Positions 28,434 through 39,066 of a stretch of 64,000 nucleotides of DNA are shown one piece after another. The first letter of the stretch is position 1; each line of letters starts with the position of its first letter. Source of the stretch: Aquabacterium sp. (GTDB lineage: Bacteria; Pseudomonadota; Gammaproteobacteria; Burkholderiales; Burkholderiaceae_C). Under the pieces are notes generated by a model that ran no database searches, was not told where the DNA came from, and saw only the letters and a list, made by a program, of their open reading frames with translations. Location: the NCBI RefSeq assembly GCF_029946005.1, contig NZ_JAQSDR010000015.1, positions 186,001-250,000 on the forward strand, given 5' to 3'. A program made the position numbers and the translations under genes.

Positions 28434-29582
28434 TTAGGTGGGCGCTTCGGTATGCCGACTTTCACGCCCGAAGAGGCGGGTGATCAGCCAGGCCATGGCC
28501 ACGTAGGGCCACAGGATGCCGAACCAGCGCGACAGGCCATGGAAACGGATGAAGCGCCCATGCTCCCACGATTCCAGCGCCAAGGCGTAATAGGGGTCTG
28601 GCGGCACCTGGTGCACCAGGACGATGAGCCCGGCCAGCGTCAGCACCCCCACGCTGGCGCAGGTGGTGCGGGTGCGGTCCAGCAACAGGGTGCCCCCCAA
28701 CGCGCCGACCAGCAGGCCGGTGATGGTGGGCACGCTCATCCAGGTCAGGGCGTGCTCAGGGCCGAAATTCATGGCGGTGGACAGCGCCGTCGCACCCACC
28801 CCCATCACCAGGGCCCCCACCAACAGGAAAGCACGGGTGTTGCGCGGTCGGGCCAGGGCGCAGGCCACGCACATGGGCGCCAGCAGGCCCAAGGCCACGG
28901 TGGTGGCCTCACGCGCGGGCACCCACAGCGAGTCCGGATCGGCGGAAATGTTGTCAGTCCACAGGCTCAAGGGGTCGGCAGGCAGCACCCAGGCTTGCCA
29001 CGGCGAGTCGCGGGTCAGCTCCATCAGACCGATGAGCAGGTGCGGCAGGAACTGCCCTTCCCCCAAAGGCAATGGCGGCGGAAACAGCAGGCCCAAGGGC
29101 CACATCCAGATCAGGGCCAGGCCAAACCCCGCCTGAGGGATGAACCACCGCTCGCGCAAACGGTGCCACACATCCACCAGGCCCAAGGCATTCAAGGTCA
29201 CCGCGGTCAAAGCGCCCCACGCCATGCCCAAGGTGTTGAGCGCCCAGTCGGAGATCGACGGCACGCGGTTGGGCACCGTGAACTGGGCCAGCTCCAAGCC
29301 ATAAGACAAGGCCGACCCCGACGCCAGGGTCAGCACCGCCGCCACGAAGGCACCCCGCCCGCTGCGCAGGTGGGCCACCGTCAGGATCAAACCCAAGGGC
29401 AGGTAGCCCAGCAGGTTGGCCACCAGGTCGGAGGGCACTTCGTGGGACTGTTTGGGCAGTTCCCAGCTGAAAACGTGGCGGTCGGGCCAATGCCAGCCAG
29501 TCAGCGGAAACAAGGTGGCGTAGACGATCAAGGCCACGGCCACCCAGGTGAGCGGCCAGGCGGTGCTGCGGTGCAAGGACAT
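28434..29582 (-). CDS. VanZ-like integral membrane protein
   Basis: 382 aa with about ten hydrophobic helices. The N-terminal third matches the VanZ-like pattern (YATLFPLTGW ... PSDLVANLLGYLPLGLIL ... YGLELAQFTVPNRVPSISDWALNTLG). The founding VanZ gives teicoplanin resistance, but most homologues have no known role, and I do not infer resistance here. It lies 25 nt after hemJ. Confidence 0.82.
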   Translation of the reverse strand: MSLHRSTAWPLTWVAVALIVYATLFPLTGWHWPDRHVFSWELPKQSHEVPSDLVANLLGYLPLGLILTVAHLRSGRGAFVAAVLTLASGSALSYGLELAQFTVPNRVPSISDWALNTLGMAWGALTAVTLNALGLVDVWHRLRERWFIPQAGFGLALIWMWPLGLLFPPPLPLGEGQFLPHLLIGLMELTRDSPWQAWVLPADPLSLWTDNISADPDSLWVPAREATTVALGLLAPMCVACALARPRNTRAFLLVGALVMGVGATALSTAMNFGPEHALTWMSVPTITGLLVGALGGTLLLDRTRTTCASVGVLTLAGLIVLVHQVPPDPYYALALESWEHGRFIRFHGLSRWFGILWPYVAMAWLITRLFGRESRHTEAPT

Positions 29583-29607
29583 CAGCAGGCCTTGAAGCGA
29601 GGGCGGA

Positions 29608-30036
29608 TCAGAAAGGCTTGACCACCACGAGGATGACGATGAGCGCGAAGATCAGCACCGACCCCTCATTGAACACCCGCAACCATCGGTGCGTGCGGCG
29701 CTGGCTGAGCTGCTCGAACTCGCGCAGGATCTTGCGACAGACGTGGTGGTAGCCAATGGCGCCGATCACCAGCAGGAGTTTGGCGTGCATCCAGCCATTG
29801 CCTGGCCCCCTGCCGATGCCGTAGTACAGCCACAGCACCAAACCCAGCACCACGGCTGGAATCATCAGCAAGGACATGAAGCGGTACAGCTTGCGCGCCA
29901 TGAGCAGCAGGCGTTCGCGCTCGGCGTGGCTGTCGCCCGGCACCATGGCCAGGTTGACGAACAAACGCGGGAGGTAAAACAGGCCGGCAAACCAGCTGGC
30001 GACGAAAACGATGTGGAAGGCTTTGATCCAGAGCAT
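29608..30036 (-). CDS. hemJ: Protoporphyrinogen IX oxidase HemJ / CopD-family protein
   Basis: Four-helix inner-membrane protein, 142 aa, that fits the HemJ family (oxidation of protoporphyrinogen IX): LWIKAFHIVFVASWFAGLFYLPRLF with His8, an ARKLYRFM segment, a WMHAKLLLV segment with His, and a conserved C-terminal helix. The neighbour hemB, another haem-synthesis gene, supports this over a generic CopD protein. No ribosome binding site is visible; a CATAAT at 30047-30042 lies so close to the ATG that transcription may begin at or next to it. Confidence 0.85.
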   Translation of the reverse strand: MLWIKAFHIVFVASWFAGLFYLPRLFVNLAMVPGDSHAERERLLLMARKLYRFMSLLMIPAVVLGLVLWLYYGIGRGPGNGWMHAKLLLVIGAIGYHHVCRKILREFEQLSQRRTHRWLRVFNEGSVLIFALIVILVVVKPF

Positions 30037-30101
30037 AGCCGATTATGGCCAGGGCGGGGATCGATTTGGGGATTGATCGCGCGGCGCAACATGGCCAGCA
30101 C

Positions 30102-31338
<1,237 letters not shown>

Positions 31339-31373
31339 CGGCTGTTTGATGAATGAATGCTGGAGCTGCCTGA

Positions 31374-32486
31374 GTGCGTTTTTTCCTGATCAATGAGCGC
31401 TTCCAGGAGCTCCCCGACTGGCCGGACACCCCGCCCACCCAAGGTTTTTTGTGGGTGACCACGGCCCGGCGTGAATTCGAGGTCGGCCTCGGCAAGGTCC
31501 AGGCGCAGTTGCAGCACCTGACCGGCGGCAACCTGGTGGACCTGCACGTCATGGACCTGCTGAACGCGCAGTTGCCTTCGCAGTACGACTACACCTCCTG
31601 GTACGACATGCTGGTGTTCCGCCGCCTGGCAGCGGCGCAGGGCACGGAAAGCATGTTCCTGGACGACACGCATGGCACCGCCAGCAGCGCGCGACAGGCC
31701 CTGGCCAGCATCGACACCAGCCCGGTGGGTTTCGTGGTGTTCGACCGCGTGCTGCTGACCGTGCACCCGGCCGATTGCTCGGTGCGCGATTTTTTCGAGG
31801 CCCGACTCAACCAGATGGTGAACGCCGACGAGCGCAACGAGAACCGCACGGAAGGACGCGGTGCGGTCAACCGCCTGCCCCCCAGCTCGGCCGACCTGAT
31901 GGTGCGCATCGTCAACCACATGGTCGACAGTTACCTGGACCTGCGTCGCCTGTTGACCAAGCAGTCCGCCTACCTGCAGCAAGAGCTGCTGAGCAACCGC
32001 AAGCAGTTCAACCACTGGCAATCGCTGCTGGAGGCGCGCAACACCCTGCACCAACTGGAAGACACTTGCGAAGACCAGCGCAGCGCCGTTCAGGAATGGA
32101 TCGATGCGCTGGACGACTGGCCCATGCCCACCGAACCTGCCGCCGCCCGCGAGCGCGAGGTGCTGCGCGTGCGTTCGCGCGACGTGCTGGAACACATCGA
32201 GCGGGTGCTGGGCCATGTGCGGCGCCTGGAGTCGTCGTCGGAAGGCGCGGTGCAGATGCACTTTTCGCTGCAAGGCAACCGCACCAACGACATCATGCGC
32301 ACCCTCACGGTGATGACGGCGGTGTTCTTGCCACTGAACCTGATCACGGGCGTCTTTGGCATGAACTTCGACTTCCTGCCGCTGATCCACACGCGGCTGG
32401 GTTTCTGGGTGGCTTGCGGGTTGATGGCGGGGGTTGTGCTGGTGTTGGTGATGCTGTTCAGGCGCAAGCGCTACCTGGAACAGTGA
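31374..32486 (+). CDS. CorA-family divalent cation transporter
   Basis: Probable Mg2+ (or other divalent metal) transporter of the CorA/ZntB superfamily, 370 aa from a GTG at 31374. A large cytoplasmic alpha-beta domain is followed by a long helix and two C-terminal membrane helices; the pore signature GMN is in TGVFGMNFDFLP just after the first. The basic tail FRRKRYLEQ is typical. ZntB-like export cannot be excluded. It starts 35 nt past hemB, possibly in the same transcript. Confidence 0.92.
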   Translation: MRFFLINERFQELPDWPDTPPTQGFLWVTTARREFEVGLGKVQAQLQHLTGGNLVDLHVMDLLNAQLPSQYDYTSWYDMLVFRRLAAAQGTESMFLDDTHGTASSARQALASIDTSPVGFVVFDRVLLTVHPADCSVRDFFEARLNQMVNADERNENRTEGRGAVNRLPPSSADLMVRIVNHMVDSYLDLRRLLTKQSAYLQQELLSNRKQFNHWQSLLEARNTLHQLEDTCEDQRSAVQEWIDALDDWPMPTEPAAAREREVLRVRSRDVLEHIERVLGHVRRLESSSEGAVQMHFSLQGNRTNDIMRTLTVMTAVFLPLNLITGVFGMNFDFLPLIHTRLGFWVACGLMAGVVLVLVMLFRRKRYLEQ

Positions 32487-32504
32487 CGCGCTGAGCGCTC
32501 CGGG

Positions 32505-33401
32505 TCAAACCGGTCGCAAGAGCAGCTCACGCACCCGGCACAGGTCATCCCACACCAGGCCCTTGTCGACCGGGTTGCGCAGCAGGTAAGCGGGGTGATA
32601 GGTGACGACCACCGGCGTGCCCTGCACCTCGTGCAGGCGCCCGCGCAAGCGGCCGATGGGCTCGCTGGTTTTCAGCAATGACTGCGCCGCAAAGCGCCCC
32701 ATGGCGATGATGACGCGGGGCTTGACCAGGGCGATCTGGCGCATCAGGTAGGGCTCGCACTGCGCCACTTCGGCGGGCAGCGGGTTGCGGTTGCCGGGCG
32801 GGCGGCACTTGAGGACGTTGGCGATGAAAACCTGACTGCTGGCCTGGGCCTCGCCACGGGTCAGCCCGATGGGGCTGAGCATGCGGTCGAGCAATTGCCC
32901 GGCGCGGCCCACAAAGGGCTCGCCCTGGCGGTCTTCCTGCTCACCAGGGGCTTCGCCAATGATCATCACGCTGGCTTGTTCGTGGCCCACGCCGAACACG
33001 GTTTGCTGGCGGCTTTCGCACAGGCCGCAGGCGGTGCAGCCGGACACGGCCTGGCGCAGGGTGGACCAGTCCATCTGGTCGATACCCTCGGGGGGCGCGC
33101 GCAGGATGGCTTCGATGCCCGCAGTGGCGGCCGCGGCGATGGACACGGGCGGCTTGGCTTCAGGGCGGGCCGACCTGGCGGCGGGCGCAGGCGCGGTCGG
33201 CGCTTCAACGGGGCGACTGGCGTGCAGCGGCGCCAAGGCAGAGGCGTCTGCCGTGGGCATGGTCGGGCGCGTTGCCTGCGCCACATCGGTAGCGGACACG
33301 CCCACTGGCGCATCCTCCGAGGGCGCGTCAGGCGGCACCGGCCAGAACGCCGGGATGCCCATTTCGCGCAGCATGGCGCGTTGGCGCTCGGACCAGCTCA
33401 T
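32505..33401 (-). CDS. Uracil-DNA glycosylase, family 4 (Fe-S type)
   Basis: Removes uracil from DNA. 298 aa from the ATG at 33401. The N-terminal roughly 100 residues are Ala/Pro-rich and probably flexible. The catalytic domain has iron-sulfur cysteines CTACGLC and the later KCRPPGNRNP and QCEPYL, motif 1 GEAPGEQED and the C-terminal motif YHPAYLLRNP. It overlaps rimI by four nucleotides and completes a tsaB-rimI-udg operon. Confidence 0.94.
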   Translation of the reverse strand: MSWSERQRAMLREMGIPAFWPVPPDAPSEDAPVGVSATDVAQATRPTMPTADASALAPLHASRPVEAPTAPAPAARSARPEAKPPVSIAAAATAGIEAILRAPPEGIDQMDWSTLRQAVSGCTACGLCESRQQTVFGVGHEQASVMIIGEAPGEQEDRQGEPFVGRAGQLLDRMLSPIGLTRGEAQASSQVFIANVLKCRPPGNRNPLPAEVAQCEPYLMRQIALVKPRVIIAMGRFAAQSLLKTSEPIGRLRGRLHEVQGTPVVVTYHPAYLLRNPVDKGLVWDDLCRVRELLLRPV

Positions 33402-33952
33402 GGTCGGACCGCCTTCAGTTCCAACCGCATCACCAAGGCATCTTCGCGGCCGCCGGGCGCGGGGTAGTAGCCCTTGCGCACCCCAACTTCCACAAAGCCC
33501 TGGCGCCGGTAAACCATCAGCGCACGCTCGTTGGAGGGGCGCACTTCCAGCCACAGCAAGGGCACCCCCGCCTCGCGGCAAAACGCGTACAAGGTGTCCA
33601 ACAGGGCACGCGCGACGCCAGCCCCATGCAGGGCCTTGTCGACCGCGATGTTGAGCAGGTGCATTTCGTCCACGCCGTCCATGGCCACGCACACGCCGAT
33701 GATGCGGCCGGTGTCGGGCTGGGTGCGCACCCGCGTCCAGTAAGCGCTGCGCAGCGACGATCGGTAGTTGTCTTCGGACCAGGCGTGCGCGGAATCCAGA
33801 CAGGCGAGGCGCTCCATGGCGAGCACGGCCGGGATGTCGTCCTCGGTCATGACCCGGTCGGCGAAAGGCGACGCTCCGGCCGCCTCTGCCAAGGGGCTGA
33901 AGGGTGACGGTGAGCGTGAGGGCGCGGACATGGGGTGGATTGTCGCGCTCAC
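33398..33952 (-). CDS. rimI: Ribosomal-protein-alanine N-acetyltransferase RimI
   Basis: GNAT acetyltransferase, probably acting on the N-terminal Ala of ribosomal protein S18. 184 aa from a GTG at 33952 that overlaps the tsaB stop; an ATG at 33931 is the alternative. GNAT motifs include MHLLNIAVDKALHGAGVARALLD (acetyl-CoA binding) and LEVRPSNERALMVYRRQGF. Position between tsaB and udg supports RimI. Confidence 0.92.
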   Translation of the reverse strand: MSATIHPMSAPSRSPSPFSPLAEAAGASPFADRVMTEDDIPAVLAMERLACLDSAHAWSEDNYRSSLRSAYWTRVRTQPDTGRIIGVCVAMDGVDEMHLLNIAVDKALHGAGVARALLDTLYAFCREAGVPLLWLEVRPSNERALMVYRRQGFVEVGVRKGYYPAPGGREDALVMRLELKAVRP

Positions 33953-34719
33953 AGGCGCTTGGCCGCCAGGCGTTCGGCGGTGGTTTGCGCCACTTTGTCG
34001 CGCACGTACAAAGGCAGGGCCAAGGCGGCGTCCAACAACTCACCTCGCGCCCAGGCTTGTCGGGCGAGGGTGGCCAGGGCGGCGCCACGGGGGGCGGCTT
34101 GGGGCCAGGTGGCCTGGGTCAACCCCTCAAATGCCAAAGGGTGCGCCAACAGGGCGTTGCCGGCCACGCGGTGCAGGCCGGGAGCCTCGGCCCAGCGATC
34201 ACGGGGCACGCCCAGCGCCCACAAGCGGGGCTCGGTGTCGGCTTGCCAATGGGTGCCTTGCCAACGGTAGGCCGCCACGTACAACTCGCCCATGCGGGCA
34301 TCCTGGGCCACCCACAGGGTGTCGCCCTCGGACCAGGCGGCGGGATCGGATTGGCGGGCATCTTCCGCCACGGCCATCAGGGTGTCCAGCGAGATGACGG
34401 GACAGTCGGCGGCCAGGGCCAGCCCTTGCGCCAGGGAGCAGGCCGTGCGCAGGCCGGTAAAAGCGCCCGGTCCCCGGCCAAAGGCGATGGCATCCAGTTC
34501 AGACCAACTCAGGCCGGCGTCGGCCACCAGCTTTTGCAGGGCGGGCAAGGTGGTGCTGGACGCCTGAGCGCCGCCGCCTACTTCCAGCGCCTGCACCTGG
34601 TCGCCCAGCACGAGGGCCAGGTGCACCACTTCGGTCGCGGTGTCCAGCACCAAGAGGCGCGGCTGGGCCACGGCGGGGACGGCGGCAGGCAAAGGAGAAA
34701 TCGAATCAGCGGGCGACAT
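33949..34719 (-). CDS. tsaB: tRNA threonylcarbamoyladenosine synthesis protein TsaB
   Basis: Partner of TsaD in forming t6A37 on tRNAs that read ANN codons. 256 aa from the ATG at 34719. ASKHA-fold signatures: LLVLDTATEVVHLAL near the N-terminus and AFGRGPGAFTGLRTACSLAQGLALA. It lacks the metal-binding histidines of TsaD, as expected. Another t6A gene (sua5/tsaC) is at 38-39 kb. It diverges from dacB with only 41 nt between. Confidence 0.94.
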   Translation of the reverse strand: MSPADSISPLPAAVPAVAQPRLLVLDTATEVVHLALVLGDQVQALEVGGGAQASSTTLPALQKLVADAGLSWSELDAIAFGRGPGAFTGLRTACSLAQGLALAADCPVISLDTLMAVAEDARQSDPAAWSEGDTLWVAQDARMGELYVAAYRWQGTHWQADTEPRLWALGVPRDRWAEAPGLHRVAGNALLAHPLAFEGLTQATWPQAAPRGAALATLARQAWARGELLDAALALPLYVRDKVAQTTAERLAAKRL

Positions 34720-34760
34720 GGCCGGGAGTGTAGCCAACGCCGCCCTTCTATGATGCGGCC

Positions 34761-36311
34761 ATGACGGTCACTTGCTCCCATCGCCCCACCGCGTCTTGGC
34801 GTGACGCACTTCTGTTGGCGCTGTTTTTATCCCCGCTGAGCGCAGCCTGCCAAGCCGCGGCCGAGCCCCCCTTCGCGCCAACCAGAGAGCCCCCCTGGCC
34901 CCCGACCATTCAGCAGGCCTTGCAAGCTGCCCAGGTGCCCGCCTCGGCCGTGTCGATGCTGGTGCTGCCGGTCGATGGCGGCCCAGCCCGGCTCAGCCTG
35001 GGTGCCAACACCGTGCGCACCCAGGCTTCGGTGATGAAGCTGTTCACCACGGGCGTGGCCCTGCAAACACTGGGGCCCGCCTTCACCTGGCGCACCCAGG
35101 TGGCCCTTGGCGGACGCCTGCGGGCCAACGGCGTGCTGGAAGGCCCGCTGTTGATGCGCGGCGATGGCGACCCCAGCCTGGTGATCGAGCGGGTGACGCT
35201 GATGATGACCCGCTTGCGCGCCGCCGGCCTGCGCGACATCCGCGGTGATTGGCTGCTGGACCGCTCGGCCTTCGCTGCCATGACACCGCACGATGCCGCC
35301 GCGTTTGACAAGCAACCGCTGAGAACCCACAACGCCGGTCCCGACGCCCTGCTGGTGTCCCACCAGGCCTTGACCTTGCGTCTGCGCCCGGACGCGGCCA
35401 ACCCGGCTTGGGCCAGGGTCAGCGTTGAACCCGAGATGAGCGGCTTGCGCCTGGATGCCAAGGTCCCGCTCGACGACAAGGCGGCCTGCAGCGACTGGCG
35501 CGAGTCCATGTCCCTGGAGCTGCGTCCCGATGCGCCGCCCGCCCTGGGCTGGAGCCTCACCCTGAAAGGCCGCTACCCCACGGCCTGCGGCGAGCGCGAC
35601 TGGCCTGTGCACTGGCCCGGCGGCGAACAACAAGACCACACCGAGCGCGTGCTGGACATGGCCTGGCGCCGCTCGGGCGGGCTTCTCAAAGGCCGGGTCC
35701 AGGCCTCGGGCCCCTGGCCTTTCGAGACGCCCGCCTGGTTTACTTGGGAGTCGCCTCCGCTGGCCACCGTCGTGCGCGACATCAACAAGTTCAGCAACAA
35801 CGTGATGGCCCGGCAGTTGTTCCTGACCCTGGGCCGCGATGCCGCCCCGACCGAACTCAGCCCAAGAGGCCCGGCCACGCTGGACGCCGCCCGCGCCCGC
35901 GTGACGCAGCACGTGGTGCAGGCCACCACCGACGCGACCACGGGCACCTCACCCTGCGGCAACGGCGTGCTGGTGATGGACAACGGCTCGGGCTTGTCGC
36001 GCACCGAGCAGGCCTCGGCCGCGTGCGTGGGGCGCTGGCTGCAGGCCTTGTGGGCCAGCCCGGCCATGCCCGACCTGCTGGCCTCCTTGCCCATCGCCGG
36101 CGTGGATGGCACGGCGCGCAAGATGACGTCGGTGGCAGGCCGAGCCCACCTGAAGACCGGCTCGCTGGACGGCGTGGCCTCGGTGGCCGGGGTGGTGCTG
36201 GGTGATTCGGGGCGGCGCTACGTGGTCGTGGGCGTGGTCAACGACCCCCAGGCCGACGCCGCCCGGCCACTGCTGAGGGCGCTGATCGAGTGGACGGTGC
36301 ACGACCAATGA
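34761..36311 (+). CDS. dacB: D-alanyl-D-alanine carboxypeptidase/endopeptidase (PBP4)
   Basis: Periplasmic S13 peptidase acting on peptidoglycan peptides. 516 aa: signal peptide (about residues 1-33, ending CQAAA), active-site SVMK at about 90-93, SNN in DINKFSNNVM and KTG in HLKTGSLDGVA, all canonical, and the S13-specific domain inserted between the first two. Its stop overlaps the next start (ATGA). Unlike dacA in this window its third motif is intact. Confidence 0.95.
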   Translation: MTVTCSHRPTASWRDALLLALFLSPLSAACQAAAEPPFAPTREPPWPPTIQQALQAAQVPASAVSMLVLPVDGGPARLSLGANTVRTQASVMKLFTTGVALQTLGPAFTWRTQVALGGRLRANGVLEGPLLMRGDGDPSLVIERVTLMMTRLRAAGLRDIRGDWLLDRSAFAAMTPHDAAAFDKQPLRTHNAGPDALLVSHQALTLRLRPDAANPAWARVSVEPEMSGLRLDAKVPLDDKAACSDWRESMSLELRPDAPPALGWSLTLKGRYPTACGERDWPVHWPGGEQQDHTERVLDMAWRRSGGLLKGRVQASGPWPFETPAWFTWESPPLATVVRDINKFSNNVMARQLFLTLGRDAAPTELSPRGPATLDAARARVTQHVVQATTDATTGTSPCGNGVLVMDNGSGLSRTEQASAACVGRWLQALWASPAMPDLLASLPIAGVDGTARKMTSVAGRAHLKTGSLDGVASVAGVVLGDSGRRYVVVGVVNDPQADAARPLLRALIEWTVHDQ

Positions 36312-36613
36312 ACGCGCTTCAACACCTGGTGACTTTTCTGGACCCCACCTGCGTGGAGACCATTGGCTCAGCGGCGGCCGTGCTGACCACCGGCTCTTTC
36401 ATCCCCCAGGCCCTGCTGACGTTTCGCACACGCGATGTCAGCGGGATCTCGCTGGGGATGTACAGCGCCTTCACGCTGGGCGTGGGGTTGTGGCTGCTGT
36501 ACGGCCTGGCCCTGGGCTCGTGGCCCATGACCGTGGCCAATCTCGTCACCCTCAGCCTGGCGGTGGCCATTCTGGGGATGAAGTTGCGCTTCAGGCGCGG
36601 GGATCAGAGCTGA
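36308..36613 (+). CDS. SemiSWEET-type transporter
   Basis: Three-helix membrane protein, 101 aa, of the bacterial SemiSWEET (MtN3/saliva) family, which works as dimers to move sugars. The PQ motif is in SFIPQALLTFRTRDVSGISLGMY. The ATG at 36308 overlaps the dacB stop, giving translational coupling. The substrate is not predictable. Its last 10 nt overlap the 3' end of the convergent lipoprotein gene. Confidence 0.9.
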   Translation: MNALQHLVTFLDPTCVETIGSAAAVLTTGSFIPQALLTFRTRDVSGISLGMYSAFTLGVGLWLLYGLALGSWPMTVANLVTLSLAVAILGMKLRFRRGDQS

Positions 36614-37926
36614 TCGCGGACGCGGGCGATGGCGATGGCGGCCAGGCTGTTGTGACCCACGGGTGCCAGATGGGTCTCATCCGCCCAAAGGTATTCTGAA
36701 AAATCCGTCGTGCCGACCAATGTGTTGGAAGTGCAATTGAGCAATGCCGCCTTGATGCGGAGTTCTGGGGGGGACGCTGGAATAGGCGCACCGTCAGGCA
36801 AGGTGGTCTTGGCGATATCGCAAGCAGCCGTGCTGCCATAGCTGGCCGCCAGGTTCTGTATCTGCGTGTAGCCATCCACTTTCACAATTTTGTGGCCATT
36901 CGTGGTCACGCTCAGTACCAGGCCGCCTAGGTTGTTGTAGCCCTCGTTGAAAGCCTTCGTCAGCTCGGTGGCCAAGCCACTTTTGCCGGCCGCGACGGCC
37001 TTTGGTGACTTGCCCATGTCGGGCACCGTCAGGAACACCACGCGGGCACCCGTGGTGATGATGTCGTTGATGACGCCCGCCAGTTGAGCGCCCTTCTCAC
37101 GCATGCGGATGAGGGCGGCTTCCTCCGTCGCAGGGGTGAGGACCACCTCGTCAAACGCCGCCATGATGTCGTTCTGGCCAGCCAGGATGGTGACCAGCAC
37201 GCCATCGTGCAACTCGCCGCGGTGAAGGTCCTTCTGGGCCTGAACCTGGTCGACCTTGGCGCCCCAGGCGGCATAGGACCGCCCATTGCCAGAATCCTGG
37301 GGGCAATCCGCAGTGCCACCCAAGGTCAGGCCTGTTCCAAAGTCCTTGGCAAAGAGCTGAACCCAGTTGCCAATGAATCCACCCAAGCCAGAAACGCTGT
37401 TGGGTGAGCAATCGTAGAAGCGATCAGTCGTGCGCCAGACCTGCGTGGTAGGGGCGGTTGAGAACGACCCCACCTCTCGTTGATTCACCACCTGCAAGGG
37501 CAAATTTTGGGCGGTCTGGCCCGTGAAGGCTTTAAAACTGGAGCTGGTGACGGTAAATGTTGCGCCGGTGGGCGCGATGAGAACCCTTTGCGCAAGCGGG
37601 CAGGTCTCTGCCGTGTTCACGCCGGGATCTATCGAGCAATACCAGCTGTTCTCGGACAACACATTGATGGTGTAACGCGAACCGCTGTAGGCCACGCGTG
37701 TGCCATTGACATCGGCCGACACCAGGGGGGTGCCAGACGCTGACGTGTCATCAAACGCACTGTGCTCATCCCCGAACGCGATGATCTGCGTGGGCTGGAA
37801 AGCCTTGACCCGGTCACCCCCACCGCAACCCGCCACCAAGGCAGCCGCGCTCAAACAGGCGGCCACCGCCACGCCCGTGCGGCGTGAGTTCTTCAGGAGT
37901 CGGGTGGTATCAGGGATGCGGAACAT
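36604..37926 (-). CDS. SGNH/GDSL hydrolase-like lipoprotein
   Basis: Outer-membrane or periplasmic lipoprotein, 440 aa from the ATG at 37926 (GGAG 6 nt upstream). The signal peptide ends in a lipobox LVAGC (C34). It resembles SGNH esterases: block III LAGQND and block V DETHLAPVGH are present, but block I reads FGDEHS (residues 51-56), not GDS, so the nucleophile is shifted to Ser56 or absent. Six further cysteines in the exported part may form disulfides. Substrate unknown; the enzyme could be inactive. Confidence 0.75.
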   Translation of the reverse strand: MFRIPDTTRLLKNSRRTGVAVAACLSAAALVAGCGGGDRVKAFQPTQIIAFGDEHSAFDDTSASGTPLVSADVNGTRVAYSGSRYTINVLSENSWYCSIDPGVNTAETCPLAQRVLIAPTGATFTVTSSSFKAFTGQTAQNLPLQVVNQREVGSFSTAPTTQVWRTTDRFYDCSPNSVSGLGGFIGNWVQLFAKDFGTGLTLGGTADCPQDSGNGRSYAAWGAKVDQVQAQKDLHRGELHDGVLVTILAGQNDIMAAFDEVVLTPATEEAALIRMREKGAQLAGVINDIITTGARVVFLTVPDMGKSPKAVAAGKSGLATELTKAFNEGYNNLGGLVLSVTTNGHKIVKVDGYTQIQNLAASYGSTAACDIAKTTLPDGAPIPASPPELRIKAALLNCTSNTLVGTTDFSEYLWADETHLAPVGHNSLAAIAIARVRDQL

Positions 37927-37994
37927 GGACACTCCAAAAGGATGAGGGGCGGTCAAGCAGGGCCGAAGCTTACTAGAGTCGCGTAAAGGTGGTG

Positions 37995-39056
37995 TTAAGC
38001 GGCCGCCGCGCGGGCAAGCCGGTCGCGAACGCCGTCCCAGACGGGGTCGACCGGGGGTTTTTCAACCCAGATCAACTCCACGCCCAGGGCGTCGAGCTCG
38101 CGCAGGTCGGAAAACAAATGGTGCGCCGCGCTGATGGCATCGGCGGGCATGGCGCGCTGCACCACGCCGGGGCTGGCCGGGCGGTGCGCCCACAGGCTGC
38201 GCGAGTAAACGGCGATGCCCGGGGGCGTGGCCGCTTTGTTGGCCAGCGCCTTGGCCGTCAACTCGGGTTCGATCAGGTCCAGCGCCGAGGACAGTTGCGT
38301 GTCGCTCATCAGGCGCAGCTTGGCGCGCGGAGCGTAGTGCGCGGCCAGGGTGCCGGAGGCGCGCGGCGCGTCGGTGTCGGGGGCTTCGGGCGTGGACAGG
38401 CCCACAGGCTCGCCAGCAGCGGCTTCGATCTCGTCGCGGGTCAGGCGACCGGGGCGCAGGATGACGGGATGCGCGCGCGTGCAATCGACGATGGTGGATT
38501 CGATGCCCACCTCGCACAGGCCGCCTTGCAACACCCAGACTTCGTCCAGGCCGCTGCCCTGATCCTGGAATTCGTCGATGACGTGTTCGGCGCGCGTGGG
38601 GCTGATGCGCCCGAATCGGTTGGCGCTGGGCGCGGCCACACCCATCACACCCAGGCGGGCGGCGGCTTGCAGCAGCTTCAAGGCCACGGGGTGATCCGGG
38701 CAGCGCAGCCCGATGGTGTCTTGGCCGCCCGCAGAAGCCGCGGCCATGCCGGGGGCGCGCGGCACGATCACCGTCAATGGGCCGGGCCAGAAGCGGTCCA
38801 TCAGTTGCTGAGCCACCAAGGGCACGGCGGCGGCGAACTGCCAGGCGGCTTCGGCATTGGCCACGTGCACGATCAGCGGGTGGTTGCTGGGTCGACCCTT
38901 GGCTTCGAAGATGCGGGCCACGGCGGCATCGTCGTCGGCGCGGGCGCCCAGGCCATAGACGGTTTCGGTGGGCAGGGCCAGCAGGCCGCCATCGGCCAGG
39001 CGCTGGGCGGCTTGTTCGATGGCATCAGGTTGTGTGGCGGGATCGAGCAGTCGCAT
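37995..39056 (-). CDS. L-threonylcarbamoyladenylate synthase (Sua5 type)
   Basis: Makes threonylcarbamoyl-AMP for t6A37 tRNA modification. 353 aa, the longer Sua5 form: an N-terminal YrdC domain (LPTETVYGLG, KGRPSNHPL, RFWPGPLT, SANRFGRISPT) joined to the C-terminal Sua5 domain of roughly 110 residues. It starts 10 nt after purK. TsaB, which acts at the next step, is encoded at 34 kb. Confidence 0.94.
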   Translation of the reverse strand: MRLLDPATQPDAIEQAAQRLADGGLLALPTETVYGLGARADDDAAVARIFEAKGRPSNHPLIVHVANAEAAWQFAAAVPLVAQQLMDRFWPGPLTVIVPRAPGMAAASAGGQDTIGLRCPDHPVALKLLQAAARLGVMGVAAPSANRFGRISPTRAEHVIDEFQDQGSGLDEVWVLQGGLCEVGIESTIVDCTRAHPVILRPGRLTRDEIEAAAGEPVGLSTPEAPDTDAPRASGTLAAHYAPRAKLRLMSDTQLSSALDLIEPELTAKALANKAATPPGIAVYSRSLWAHRPASPGVVQRAMPADAISAAHHLFSDLRELDALGVELIWVEKPPVDPVWDGVRDRLARAAAA

Positions 39057-39066
39057 GGGTGGCAGT

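Noticed and set aside
33402-34088. N-terminal extension of the uracil-DNA glycosylase frame
   Set aside because: It would cross rimI and part of tsaB on the same strand in another frame; a family-consistent start lies at 33401.
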